From: VRUE01 sp963698085
Lineage (GTDB): Bacteria; Actinomycetota; Thermoleophilia; Solirubrobacterales; 70-9
Length of the DNA: 64,000 nucleotides
NCBI GenBank assembly: GCA_963698085.1
Contig: OY969122.1
Coordinates: forward strand, 1,736,001 to 1,800,000
Reading direction: 5' to 3'
The translations under genes were made by a program, and so were the position numbers. The notes beneath the pieces are model-generated. The model worked only from the letters and a program-made list of their open reading frames with translations. It did no database searches and was not told where the DNA came from. This document shows positions 15,364 to 22,353 of the stretch, piece by piece (positions within the stretch are counted from its first letter, which is position 1; every line of letters begins with the position of its first letter).

Positions 15364-15690
15364 ATGCATTTGGCCCTTTTTCCCGACAGGTGGGGTGCAG
15401 AGGAAATGCGCGACGAGGATCACATCGAGATCGAGCGGCTGCTGTCGCCGGAGGACGTTGCCCGCGTTTGCGGGTTGTCGCGGCGCGCGGTCTACCGAGC
15501 GATTGCGCGGGGCGAGTTGCGGGCGGCTCGGCTCTGTCACCGGCTCCGCATCCATCCGGCCGAGTTGGAGCGTTGGATCGCGGGGGAGATGCGCGGGGGG
15601 AGTCCGCCACCATCCCGGCGAGTTCGGCGGCGCATCGACGGGGCGGAGGACGGCTTGCGCGTCCTGCTCGATGAGGGCGCGGAAGGCTAG
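15364..15690 (+). CDS. xis: excisionase-like DNA-binding protein
   Basis: 108 residues from the ATG at 15364 (ATG at 15406 is an alternative next to an AGAGGAA). Residues about 28-75 are a MerR-like winged helix of the excisionase/HTH_17 type: LLSPEDVARVCGLSRRAVYR, AIARGELRAARL, RIHPAELERWI. The C-terminus is arginine-rich. Small proteins with this domain immediately before an integrase usually set the direction of recombination. Nine bases before the integrase gene, so co-expressed. Confidence 0.8.
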   Translation: MHLALFPDRWGAEEMRDEDHIEIERLLSPEDVARVCGLSRRAVYRAIARGELRAARLCHRLRIHPAELERWIAGEMRGGSPPPSRRVRRRIDGAEDGLRVLLDEGAEG

Positions 15691-15699
15691 GCGAGGCCG

Positions 15700-16863
15700 A
15701 TGAGTGTCGAACGAGTCGAACGGAAGGGTGGCGCTGTCTGGCGGGTGCGCTGGCGCGACGAGCAGGGGCGGGCGCGGTCGAAAGTGGTCGGCCGGAAGCG
15801 GGACGCGGACGCTTTCGATGCCGAGGTCGTGAGGCGGAAGCGGACCGGCGACTTGGACCTGCTCAGCGGCGGCCGGCAGACGCTTGCCGACTTCGCGCAG
15901 GAGTGGTGGAAGCTCTACGCAGTTCCTAACCTGGCGGCGCGCACTCTCCGCGGCTATGCGGGTCTTTGGGATCGGCACGTCCTGCCACGGCTTGGCTCGA
16001 TGCGCCTCAGCGCCATCTCGCCGGAAGTGGTCGAGCGTTTCCGGGCCGAACTGGAAGCCGATGAAGTCGGGCTGCCGACGGTGCACCGAGCACTGGTGCT
16101 CCTCCAAAGCGTTCTCCGTCGAGCGGTCGAGTGGCGGCGGATCGGCCACAACCCCGTCAAGGCGGTGCAGAAGCCGAAGGTCCGCCGGCTGCGAGAGGTG
16201 CGACCGTTGTCGCCGCTCACCGTGGAGCAGCTGCGCACCGTTGTCGCCAAGAGGCGCAAGCACGGCGTCCGGGATGCGGCGCTGATCGGATTGCTCGCCT
16301 ACGCCGGACTGCGGCCACAGGAGGCGCTTGCGCTGCGCTGGGGCGACGTGCGCGAGCGGACGCTGTTGGTCGAGAAGGCGGCGGACGGTCAGGGTGGTGT
16401 CAAGACGACCAAGACCGGGCAGTCGCGGACGGTTCGCCTCCTGGCTCTGCTGGCAGACGATCTCGCCGATTGGCGACGCTCGCTTGATCGGCCCGACGAG
16501 GAAGCGTTGCTGTTTCCGAATGGCTCAGGCGGTGTCTGGAACGACCCGGCCTGGCAGACCTGGCATCGGGACGCTTGGGTGCCCGCGTGTGGGACGATCG
16601 GCCTCGAGGGCGCGCGTCCCTATGACCTGCGCCACAGCTTCGTCTCTCTGCTGATCCACGAAGGACGCAGCGTGGTCGAGGTTGCTCGCCAAGCCGGGCA
16701 CTCGCCGACGATGACGCTCGATGTCTACGCGCACGTCTTCGATGAGTTCGACATCGCGGAGCGTATCTCTGCCGAGGATCAGATCGCCCAGGCGGCGCGA
16801 TGTGTCCGGATTGTGTCCGCCCGGCTCAGGCGAGCCGAAAGAACCACAGGAAACCCCCGCTAA
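15700..16863 (+). CDS. int: tyrosine-type site-specific integrase
   Basis: 387 residues. N-terminal AP2-like arm-binding part (VWRVRWRDEQGRARSKVVG), SAM-like core-binding domain about 62-150 (TLADFAQEWWKLYAVPNLAA), and C-terminal catalytic domain with R205 (AGLRPQEAL), lysine of the beta-hairpin (K235 or K238), R311 (YDLRHSF, with Y308 where many enzymes have His), H334 (AGHSPTMT) and nucleophile Y343 (DVYAHVF). The full catalytic set is present, so it may be active. Its last codons overlap the right arm-type repeat, and the gene ends 20 bases from the right att core. Confidence 0.93.
   Translation: MSVERVERKGGAVWRVRWRDEQGRARSKVVGRKRDADAFDAEVVRRKRTGDLDLLSGGRQTLADFAQEWWKLYAVPNLAARTLRGYAGLWDRHVLPRLGSMRLSAISPEVVERFRAELEADEVGLPTVHRALVLLQSVLRRAVEWRRIGHNPVKAVQKPKVRRLREVRPLSPLTVEQLRTVVAKRRKHGVRDAALIGLLAYAGLRPQEALALRWGDVRERTLLVEKAADGQGGVKTTKTGQSRTVRLLALLADDLADWRRSLDRPDEEALLFPNGSGGVWNDPAWQTWHRDAWVPACGTIGLEGARPYDLRHSFVSLLIHEGRSVVEVARQAGHSPTMTLDVYAHVFDEFDIAERISAEDQIAQAARCVRIVSARLRRAERTTGNPR
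16799..16819. repeat. right arm-type direct repeat of the element
   Basis: Identical to 12560-12580. Here it lies inside the 3' end of int, coding for part of CVRIVSA. Double use of the sequence as code and putative binding site would explain its perfect conservation. Confidence 0.55.
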
Positions 16864-16866
16864 TCC

Positions 16867-16902
16867 CTACAACCCCATCAGCTTGCCGAGGATCTCCTTC
16901 AT
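16867..16902. repeat. attR: attR, rebuilding the end of the acyl-CoA dehydrogenase gene
   Basis: Core 16883-16902 identical to 12423-12442. The 16 bases to its left, which belong to the element side of the crossover, supply the last codons KLMGL and the TAG of the dehydrogenase. Thus the element carries a functional copy of the target's end so that integration does not truncate the host protein. Confidence 0.8.
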
Positions 16903-18045
16903 CACCTCGTCGGTGCCGCCGCCTATTGGGCCTAGGCGGGCGTCGCGGACGGCTCGCTCTATGCCGTACTCGCGCATGTAGCCGTAGCCGCCGTGGATCT
17001 GGAGGGAGTCGTCGGCGATCTCCAGGACGGCTCGCTGGGTAACTAGCTTGGCCATGGTCACGTCTTTGATGCAGTCGTGGCCCTCGTGGAAGAGGCGCAG
17101 GGCGTTGTAGGTGAGGGCGCGCGAGGCCTCGGCCTTGGTCGCCATCTCCGCCACCTTGTGGCGGATCGCCTGAAATTTGCCAATCGGGCGGCCGAAGGCT
17201 TCGCGGTCGAGGGCGTATTCGACGGACCTCTCGATCAGGCGCTGCATCGCGCCGACCGCGCCGATTGCCATCAGCAGTCGCTCCCAGGCGAAGTTGGCCA
17301 TGATCAGCTTGAAGCCCTCGTTTTCCTCGCCGAGCAGGTTCTCCTCCGGCACCTCGACGTCGGTGAAGGCCAGCTCTCCCGTGTCGGATGAGTGCCAGCC
17401 CATCTTCTCCAGCTTCTGCGCCACCTCGTAACCCGGCATCTCGCGCTCGAGCACGAGGAAGGAGATGCCGCCGTGGCCGCCCTCTTTCGTCGTCTTGCAG
17501 GCGCAGACGAGGAAGTCGGCGCGGACTCCGTTGGTGATGAAGGTCTTGGACCCGTTGACGACGTAGCCGCCCTCGACCCGCTCGGCGAAGGTGGAGATGC
17601 CGGCGACGTCGGAGCCGGCGCCGGGCTCGGTGATCCCCAGGGCGCCGATCTTCTCGCCGGCGATCCCGGGCACGAGCCAGCGCTGCTTCTGCTCCTCGCT
17701 GCCGAAGTTGAAGATCGGCGGCATCGCGATCGAGGTGTGGGCGTTGAGCCCGGCGGCGACCCCGCCCGAGCCGCCCGAGCGGGCAAGCTCCTCGACCCAG
17801 ATCGCATCGTGCAGATGGGTGCCGCCCTGGCCGCCGTACTCCTCGGGGAACTTCAGCCCGAGGAAGCCGAGCTCGGCGCAGCGCTTGTAGAGATCGCGGG
17901 GAAATTCCCGCGCCGCCTCCCACTCGTCCACATTGGGGGCGATCTCCTTGGTGACGAAGCGGTTGACGGTCTCACGCAGCTCCTCGTGCTCCTCGCCAAA
18001 CGGCGGCAGCGTCGCCCGCGCACCCGTGTCCTTGACCACCGTCAC
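16867..18045 (-). CDS. acyl-CoA dehydrogenase (integration target)
   Basis: 392 residues from a GTG at 18045. Typical three-domain flavoprotein: N-terminal helices (PPFGEEHEELRETVNRFV), middle beta domain with GITEPGAGSDVAGI and VVNGSKTFITNG, C-terminal helices with EAFGRPIGKFQAIRHKVA and QIHGGYGYMREYGIERA. The glutamate in FAWERLLMA is the likely base, as in isovaleryl-type members; the C-terminus reads IGGGTDEVMKEILGKLMGL. FAD-dependent alpha,beta-desaturation of an acyl-CoA, passing electrons to ETF. The last five codons come from the integrative element. Starts 38 bases from the divergent fusion gene. Confidence 0.92.
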   Translation of the reverse strand: MTVVKDTGARATLPPFGEEHEELRETVNRFVTKEIAPNVDEWEAAREFPRDLYKRCAELGFLGLKFPEEYGGQGGTHLHDAIWVEELARSGGSGGVAAGLNAHTSIAMPPIFNFGSEEQKQRWLVPGIAGEKIGALGITEPGAGSDVAGISTFAERVEGGYVVNGSKTFITNGVRADFLVCACKTTKEGGHGGISFLVLEREMPGYEVAQKLEKMGWHSSDTGELAFTDVEVPEENLLGEENEGFKLIMANFAWERLLMAIGAVGAMQRLIERSVEYALDREAFGRPIGKFQAIRHKVAEMATKAEASRALTYNALRLFHEGHDCIKDVTMAKLVTQRAVLEIADDSLQIHGGYGYMREYGIERAVRDARLGPIGGGTDEVMKEILGKLMGL

Positions 18046-18083
18046 GCCCGAGACGGTAACCGACCCGTCGCTACCATCGGCAC

Positions 18084-19802
18084 ATGGGACTGCCGGTGCT
18101 GCTCGCAATCGACGAGGACGCCGGCTGCCTCTCCCGCACCGCGGAGGAATTGGAGCGGCGCTACGGGCGCGACTACGAGGTGCGCGCCGAGCGCTCCGCC
18201 GGGGAGGCGCTGCGCCAGCTGGAGGCCTTTCGTGAGGCAGGCGCGCCAGTCGCCGTCGTCCTCGCGGACCAGTGGCTGGGAGAGGGGGAGACGACTGGCG
18301 CTGAGTTGCTCGCCCGTGCCAAGTCCCTGCACCCGAGCGCCAAGCGCGGTCTGTTGATCGAGTGGGGCGCTTGGGGCCACCCGGAAACCGCTGAGGCGAT
18401 CTTCGAGGCGATGGCGCTGGGCCAGATCGACTACTACGTGCTGAAGCCGCAGCGCTCGCCCGACGAGCTCTTCCACCGTACGGTCGGCGAGTTCCTCTTC
18501 GAGTGGGCCCGAGCCGAGTCGCCGCTGCAGGGCGAGATCGAGATGGTCGCCGAGCCCGGCTCGCCCCGCACCCACGAACTGCACGACCTGCTCAGCCGCA
18601 ACGGCATTCCCTACGCCTGCTATACGCCCGATTCGCCCCCCGGCAGGGCGCTGCTCGAGGACGCTGGTCGCGAGGACGCCGCCGCCCCGGTTGCCCGCAT
18701 CCGTCCCGGCCAGCTCCTCGTTGACCCCTCCAACGTCGAGATCGCCGAGGCGTTTGGCGTCAACACCGAGCTGACCGCCGGCGATGAGTTCGACGTCGCC
18801 GTGATCGGCGCCGGCCCGGCCGGCCTTGCCGCCGCCGTCTACGCATCCTCGGAGGGGTTGCGGGCGCTAGTGGTCGAGCGAGAAGCGATCGGCGGTCAGG
18901 CGGGTTCCAGCTCGCTGATCCGCAACTACCTTGGCTTCGCGCGCGGCGTCAGCGGCACCGAGCTGGCCCAGCGCGCCTACCAGCAGGCCTGGGTCTTCGG
19001 CACCTCCTTCCTGTTGATGCGCGACGTGGTCGAGCTGCGCCCGGGCGAGCACAGCCACACCCTGCGCACTGCCGACGGAGCGGAGTTCGAGGCGGGGGCG
19101 GTGGTTCTCGCCTCGGGTGTTTCCTACCGGCGACTGCAGAACCCGGCGCTGGCGGCGCTGGAGGGAGCCGGGGTCTTCTACGGCGCCTCGGCGGCCGAGG
19201 CAAAGGCGCTTGCCGGGCGGCGCGTCTTCGTCGTCGGCGGCGGCAATTCGGCCGGCCAGGCGGCGATGCACCTCTGCCGCTGGGCCGAGCGGGTAACGCT
19301 GGTCGTACGCGGGCCCTCGCTGGCGGCCAGCATGTCGAGCTACCTGCGCGGGGGAATCGACGCGGCGGCCAACGTCGAGACGATGCTGGAGACCGAGGTC
19401 GCCAGCGGCGAGGGCGATGGCAGGCTGGAGAGTCTCACCCTGCGCGATGCCTCGGGCGCGACCTCGACCGTCGACGCCGATGCTCTCTTCGTCCTGATCG
19501 GCGCCCGTCCAGGCACTGAATGGCTGCCGGCGGAGGTCCAGCGCGACGAGTGGGGCTACGTGCTGACGGGGGCACAGGTGGACGAGAGCTGCATTGACCC
19601 CGCTATACGGGGCAAACGCAGCGCTCGTCCGTCGGAGCGCCTCATGTACGCGACCAGCCTGCCTGGCGTCTTCGCCGTCGGCGACGTCCGCCACGGCGCG
19701 GTCAAGCGCGTCGCCTCAGCCGTCGGCGAGGGCTCGGTCGTGATCCAGCAGGTCCACCGCTACCTCGAAGCGGGCGCCTTCCAGTCCTCGAGCATCGTGT
19801 AG
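18084..19802 (+). CDS. fused response regulator/thioredoxin-reductase-like FAD oxidoreductase
   Basis: 572 residues in three parts. Residues 1-130: receiver-like domain with acidic D10-E11-D12, phospho-acceptor position D62 (VVLADQWLGE) and K121 (YVLKPQRS). About 150-225: thioredoxin/glutaredoxin-like segment without a CxxC (EPGSPRTHELHDLLSRNGIP). About 237-560: two dinucleotide-binding folds, DVAVIGAGPAGLAAAVYAS for FAD and VFVVGGGNSAGQAAMHL for NADPH. The redox-active CxxC of true thioredoxin reductases is absent (the site reads FYGASAAEA). It may use another electron acceptor or act as a sensor. This fusion type is known in databases, but its function is not established. The 3' end overlaps the next convergent gene by 43 bases. 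Confidence 0.85.
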   Translation: MGLPVLLAIDEDAGCLSRTAEELERRYGRDYEVRAERSAGEALRQLEAFREAGAPVAVVLADQWLGEGETTGAELLARAKSLHPSAKRGLLIEWGAWGHPETAEAIFEAMALGQIDYYVLKPQRSPDELFHRTVGEFLFEWARAESPLQGEIEMVAEPGSPRTHELHDLLSRNGIPYACYTPDSPPGRALLEDAGREDAAAPVARIRPGQLLVDPSNVEIAEAFGVNTELTAGDEFDVAVIGAGPAGLAAAVYASSEGLRALVVEREAIGGQAGSSSLIRNYLGFARGVSGTELAQRAYQQAWVFGTSFLLMRDVVELRPGEHSHTLRTADGAEFEAGAVVLASGVSYRRLQNPALAALEGAGVFYGASAAEAKALAGRRVFVVGGGNSAGQAAMHLCRWAERVTLVVRGPSLAASMSSYLRGGIDAAANVETMLETEVASGEGDGRLESLTLRDASGATSTVDADALFVLIGARPGTEWLPAEVQRDEWGYVLTGAQVDESCIDPAIRGKRSARPSERLMYATSLPGVFAVGDVRHGAVKRVASAVGEGSVVIQQVHRYLEAGAFQSSSIV

Positions 19803-20245
19803 CCACGCCCGTCGTGGTCGAAGCCGAGCAGGTCGCCCTGCGGGTTCTTCTTGCCGCCGTGGTGATAAGCGCGCACCTCGGTGATCTTGCCATCGCGGAT
19901 CTGGAACCACTCGGTGCCGCGGTCGAGTCGCTTCTCGCCGCTCTCGGGCGCCCGCCAGGTCATCGTCCACTCGATGACGACCTGGTCTCCCTGCTCGATC
20001 GCGTTCTCGATGTACCACTGGGCGTCGATGCTCTCTACGCCGAGGGCGGCGTAACGGCCGATCGTCTCGGCCCCCTCGTGTGGTCCCAGACGCGTGTAGT
20101 AGTGGACCGCGTCGGCGGTGAAGTGCGCCGCGACCGCGTCGGCGTCGCCCGTGTTGAGCGCCGCATAGTAGGAGCGGATGTGGTCGACGTGGCTCACGGT
20201 CGCACCGCCCGCGGAGGCAGGGGCGGCGGTTTTCTCATAGCCCAT
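19760..20245 (-). CDS. SnoaL/NTF2-like polyketide-cyclase-family protein
   Basis: 161 residues. Fold pattern: IRSYYAALNTGDADAVAAHF, then DAVHYYTRLGPHEGAETIGRY, DQVVIEWTMTWRAP, and RGTEWFQIRDGKITEVRAYH, the classical SnoaL-like sequence. Ligand unknown; members include limonene-epoxide-hydrolase relatives and carotenoid or steroid isomerases. The ATG overlaps the TGA of the upstream acyl-CoA dehydrogenase gene by 11 bases, so translation is coupled, and the substrate may be linked to that pathway. Confidence 0.78.
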   Translation of the reverse strand: MGYEKTAAPASAGGATVSHVDHIRSYYAALNTGDADAVAAHFTADAVHYYTRLGPHEGAETIGRYAALGVESIDAQWYIENAIEQGDQVVIEWTMTWRAPESGEKRLDRGTEWFQIRDGKITEVRAYHHGGKKNPQGDLLGFDHDGRGYTMLEDWKAPASR

Positions 20246-21455
20246 AGCTGCGGCCGATCACGTCGAGCATCACCTCGTCGGTGCCGGCACCGATCCGGTT
20301 GAGGCGAACGTCGCGGTAGGCGCGCTCGATCTCGTACTCCTTCATGTAGCCGTAGCCGCCGAGGATCTGGATGCACTCGTCGGCGACCTCGCAGCCGACG
20401 CGGGAGGCGAAGAGCTTGGCCATCGTGATCTCCCGCACCGGGTACTCGCCGTTGGCGAAGCGCCAGGCGGTGGCGTAGGTGAACTGCTTCGCCGCCTCGG
20501 TCTTCGTCGCCATCTCGGCGAACTTGTGGCGGATCGCCTGGAACTTGCCGATCGGGCGGCCGAAGGCTTCACGCTCCTTCGCGTACTCGAGCGTCTTCTC
20601 GATCATCCGTTCCGAACCGGCGTGAGAGCCGGCGGCAGCAACCAGCCGCTCGCCCTGGAGCTCCCAGGCGATGTGGTAGAAGCCTTTGCCCTCCTCGCCG
20701 AGGACTGCGCTGGCCGGGACGCGGACGTCTTCGAAGGCCAGTTCGCCGGTGTCGGAGGCGTGCATGCCCATCTTCTCCAGCTCGGCAGAGACGCTGAAGC
20801 CCGGCACCTTCTCGCCGTTCTCATCGCGCAGGTCGACGACGAAGAGGGTGATGCCGGCGTGGCGCTCCTCCGGGTCGGTCTTGGCGACGAGGACGATGAA
20901 GTCGGCGCGCGGGCCGTTGGTGATGAAGGTCTTGGAGCCGTTGATCACGTATTCGTCGCCGTCGCGGATCGCCGTGGTGCGAATGCCGGCGACGTCGGAG
21001 CCGGCGCCCGGCTCGGTGATCCCGAGGCTGCCGACTTTCTCACCCTTGATCCCCGGCACCAGGTAGCGCTTTTTCTGCTCCTCGGTGCCGAGCAGGTGGA
21101 TCGGGGGAAGGACCATGTCGGTCTGAACGGCAAAGCCCATGTTGGTGCCTCCGGAGCCCGAGTAGCTCATGCACTCGGCGCGGACCAGTGAATAGAAATA
21201 GTCGCCTCCTTGGCCGCCGTACTCCTCCGGTAGGCAGAGGCCGAGGTAGCCGAGCTCGCCGGCCCGCACCATCTTCTCGGTCGGCCAGTAGGTGTCCTCC
21301 CACTCGTTGCGGTGCGGCCAGAGCTCTTTCTTGACCCAGGCCTGCATCGACTCGCGCAGGTCTTCGTGCTCCTGGCTGAAGATGAAGTGTTTGCGGCCCG
21401 CCTCGTGGTCGGGCTTGATCACGGTCGAGCTGCCGTTCGTCGTCACGGTTGCCAC
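20235..21455 (-). CDS. acyl-CoA dehydrogenase
   Basis: 406 residues from a GTG at 21455 with GGAGGAGA seven bases before it; the frame extends further but without conservation. Signature GITEPGAGSDVAGI, YVINGSKTFITNG, EAFGRPIGKFQAIRHKFA and QILGGYGYMKEYEIERAYRD; likely catalytic glutamate in LQGERLVAAA. Paralogous to the dehydrogenase at 16867. Divergent from the enoyl-CoA hydratase gene at 21569 with an inverted repeat between, so the beta-oxidation steps 1 and 2 are probably co-regulated. Confidence 0.92.
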   Translation of the reverse strand: MATVTTNGSSTVIKPDHEAGRKHFIFSQEHEDLRESMQAWVKKELWPHRNEWEDTYWPTEKMVRAGELGYLGLCLPEEYGGQGGDYFYSLVRAECMSYSGSGGTNMGFAVQTDMVLPPIHLLGTEEQKKRYLVPGIKGEKVGSLGITEPGAGSDVAGIRTTAIRDGDEYVINGSKTFITNGPRADFIVLVAKTDPEERHAGITLFVVDLRDENGEKVPGFSVSAELEKMGMHASDTGELAFEDVRVPASAVLGEEGKGFYHIAWELQGERLVAAAGSHAGSERMIEKTLEYAKEREAFGRPIGKFQAIRHKFAEMATKTEAAKQFTYATAWRFANGEYPVREITMAKLFASRVGCEVADECIQILGGYGYMKEYEIERAYRDVRLNRIGAGTDEVMLDVIGRSYGL

Positions 21456-21506
21456 TGGTCTCTCCTCCGTTCGCTGGTCCGAAAGGGCAGTCGAGCCACC
21501 CAGAGC

Positions 21507-21533
21507 AAAGTGGACAGTAGCACTTCCCACTTT
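21507..21533. promoter_or_regulatory. operator-like inverted repeat between acyl-CoA dehydrogenase and hydratase genes
   Basis: AAAGTGG (21507-21513) and CCACTTT (21527-21533) are perfect arms 13 bases apart in the 113-base divergent intergenic region. A shared operator for both genes is plausible; no regulator gene is adjacent. Confidence 0.35.
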
Positions 21534-21568
21534 CAGTGTGCGCCCGGTTTCGGCTATGGTCCGCGACG

Positions 21569-22351
21569 ATGGACTACGAGGTGATCAAGTATGAGGTTGC
21601 CGACGGGGTCGCCGCGGTGACCCTGAACAACCCGGAGAAGCGCAACATGCTCTCCGGGCAGATGCTCGCCGAGCTGGTCGACGCGATGAAGCGCGCGCGC
21701 GACGACGAGGAGGCGCGAGCGGTTGTGTTAACCGGGGCGGGCGACAAAGTCTTCTGCGCTGGGGCGGACCTTGGTGGCTTTGCCGCTGACGTGCCGCTGG
21801 TTGCCAAACACTTCGCCACCGACCTCTTCCTTGAGTTCTTCCGGCTGATGCCGCGGTTGGGCAAGCCTTCGCTTTGCGCCGCCAACGGGCACGTGCTGGC
21901 CGGGGGCATGGGTCTCGCCCTCTCCTGCGACCTGCTGATCGCCAAGGAGGACGCCACCTTCGGCACGCCGGAGATCAACGTCGGCGCCTTCCCCTACATG
22001 ATCATGGCGATCATCTACCGCAACGTTCCGCGCAAGAAGGTCAACGAGATGATGCTGCTGGGCGAGCGGCTGAGCGCCGAGCAGGCAGTCGAGTACGGGC
22101 TCGCCAACAAGGTCGTGCCGGCGGGCGAGTTCGACGCCGCGGTCGCCGACTGGGCCGGCAAGCTGGCCTCGAAGAGCCCGGTGCTGATGCGCCTCGGCCA
22201 CGACGCGATGTACCGGCAGCAGGACATGGCGGTGGATGATGCGCTCGATTACCTGCGCTCGCAGCTTTCGCTCACCTTCTCGACCGAGGACATCGTCGAG
22301 GGCGTCACCGCATTCTTCGAGAAGCGCGAGCCGCAGTGGAAGGGGAGGTAG
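21569..22351 (+). CDS. enoyl-CoA hydratase/isomerase family protein
   Basis: 260 residues from the ATG at 21569. Crotonase motifs VFCAGADLGGF and ANGHVLAGGMGLALSCDLLIA, and the C-terminal EKREPQWKGR. Followed two bases later by the carboxylase gene, whose GGGGAGG ribosome-binding site lies in its last codons. Likely hydrates or isomerises an unsaturated acyl-CoA made by the divergent dehydrogenase. Substrate range cannot be read. Confidence 0.9.
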   Translation: MDYEVIKYEVADGVAAVTLNNPEKRNMLSGQMLAELVDAMKRARDDEEARAVVLTGAGDKVFCAGADLGGFAADVPLVAKHFATDLFLEFFRLMPRLGKPSLCAANGHVLAGGMGLALSCDLLIAKEDATFGTPEINVGAFPYMIMAIIYRNVPRKKVNEMMLLGERLSAEQAVEYGLANKVVPAGEFDAAVADWAGKLASKSPVLMRLGHDAMYRQQDMAVDDALDYLRSQLSLTFSTEDIVEGVTAFFEKREPQWKGR

Positions 22352-22353
22352 GG

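Larger units (their letters stand above)
12423..16902 (+). mobile_element. 4.46-kb site-specific integrative element
   Basis: Bounded by 20-bp direct repeats at 12423-12442 and 16883-16902, with a tyrosine integrase gene ending next to the right att, an excisionase-like gene before it, and a 21-bp arm-type repeat (core TGTGTCCGGATTGTGTCCG) present near both ends. Base composition is visibly less GC-rich than flanking DNA, especially at 12590-12850 and 13330-13980. It carries three small regulators and three cargo genes but no replication, conjugation or capsid genes, so it is either a minimal integrative element, a satellite needing a helper, or a decayed larger island. Target: the 3' end of a protein-coding gene rather than a tRNA. 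Confidence 0.82.
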
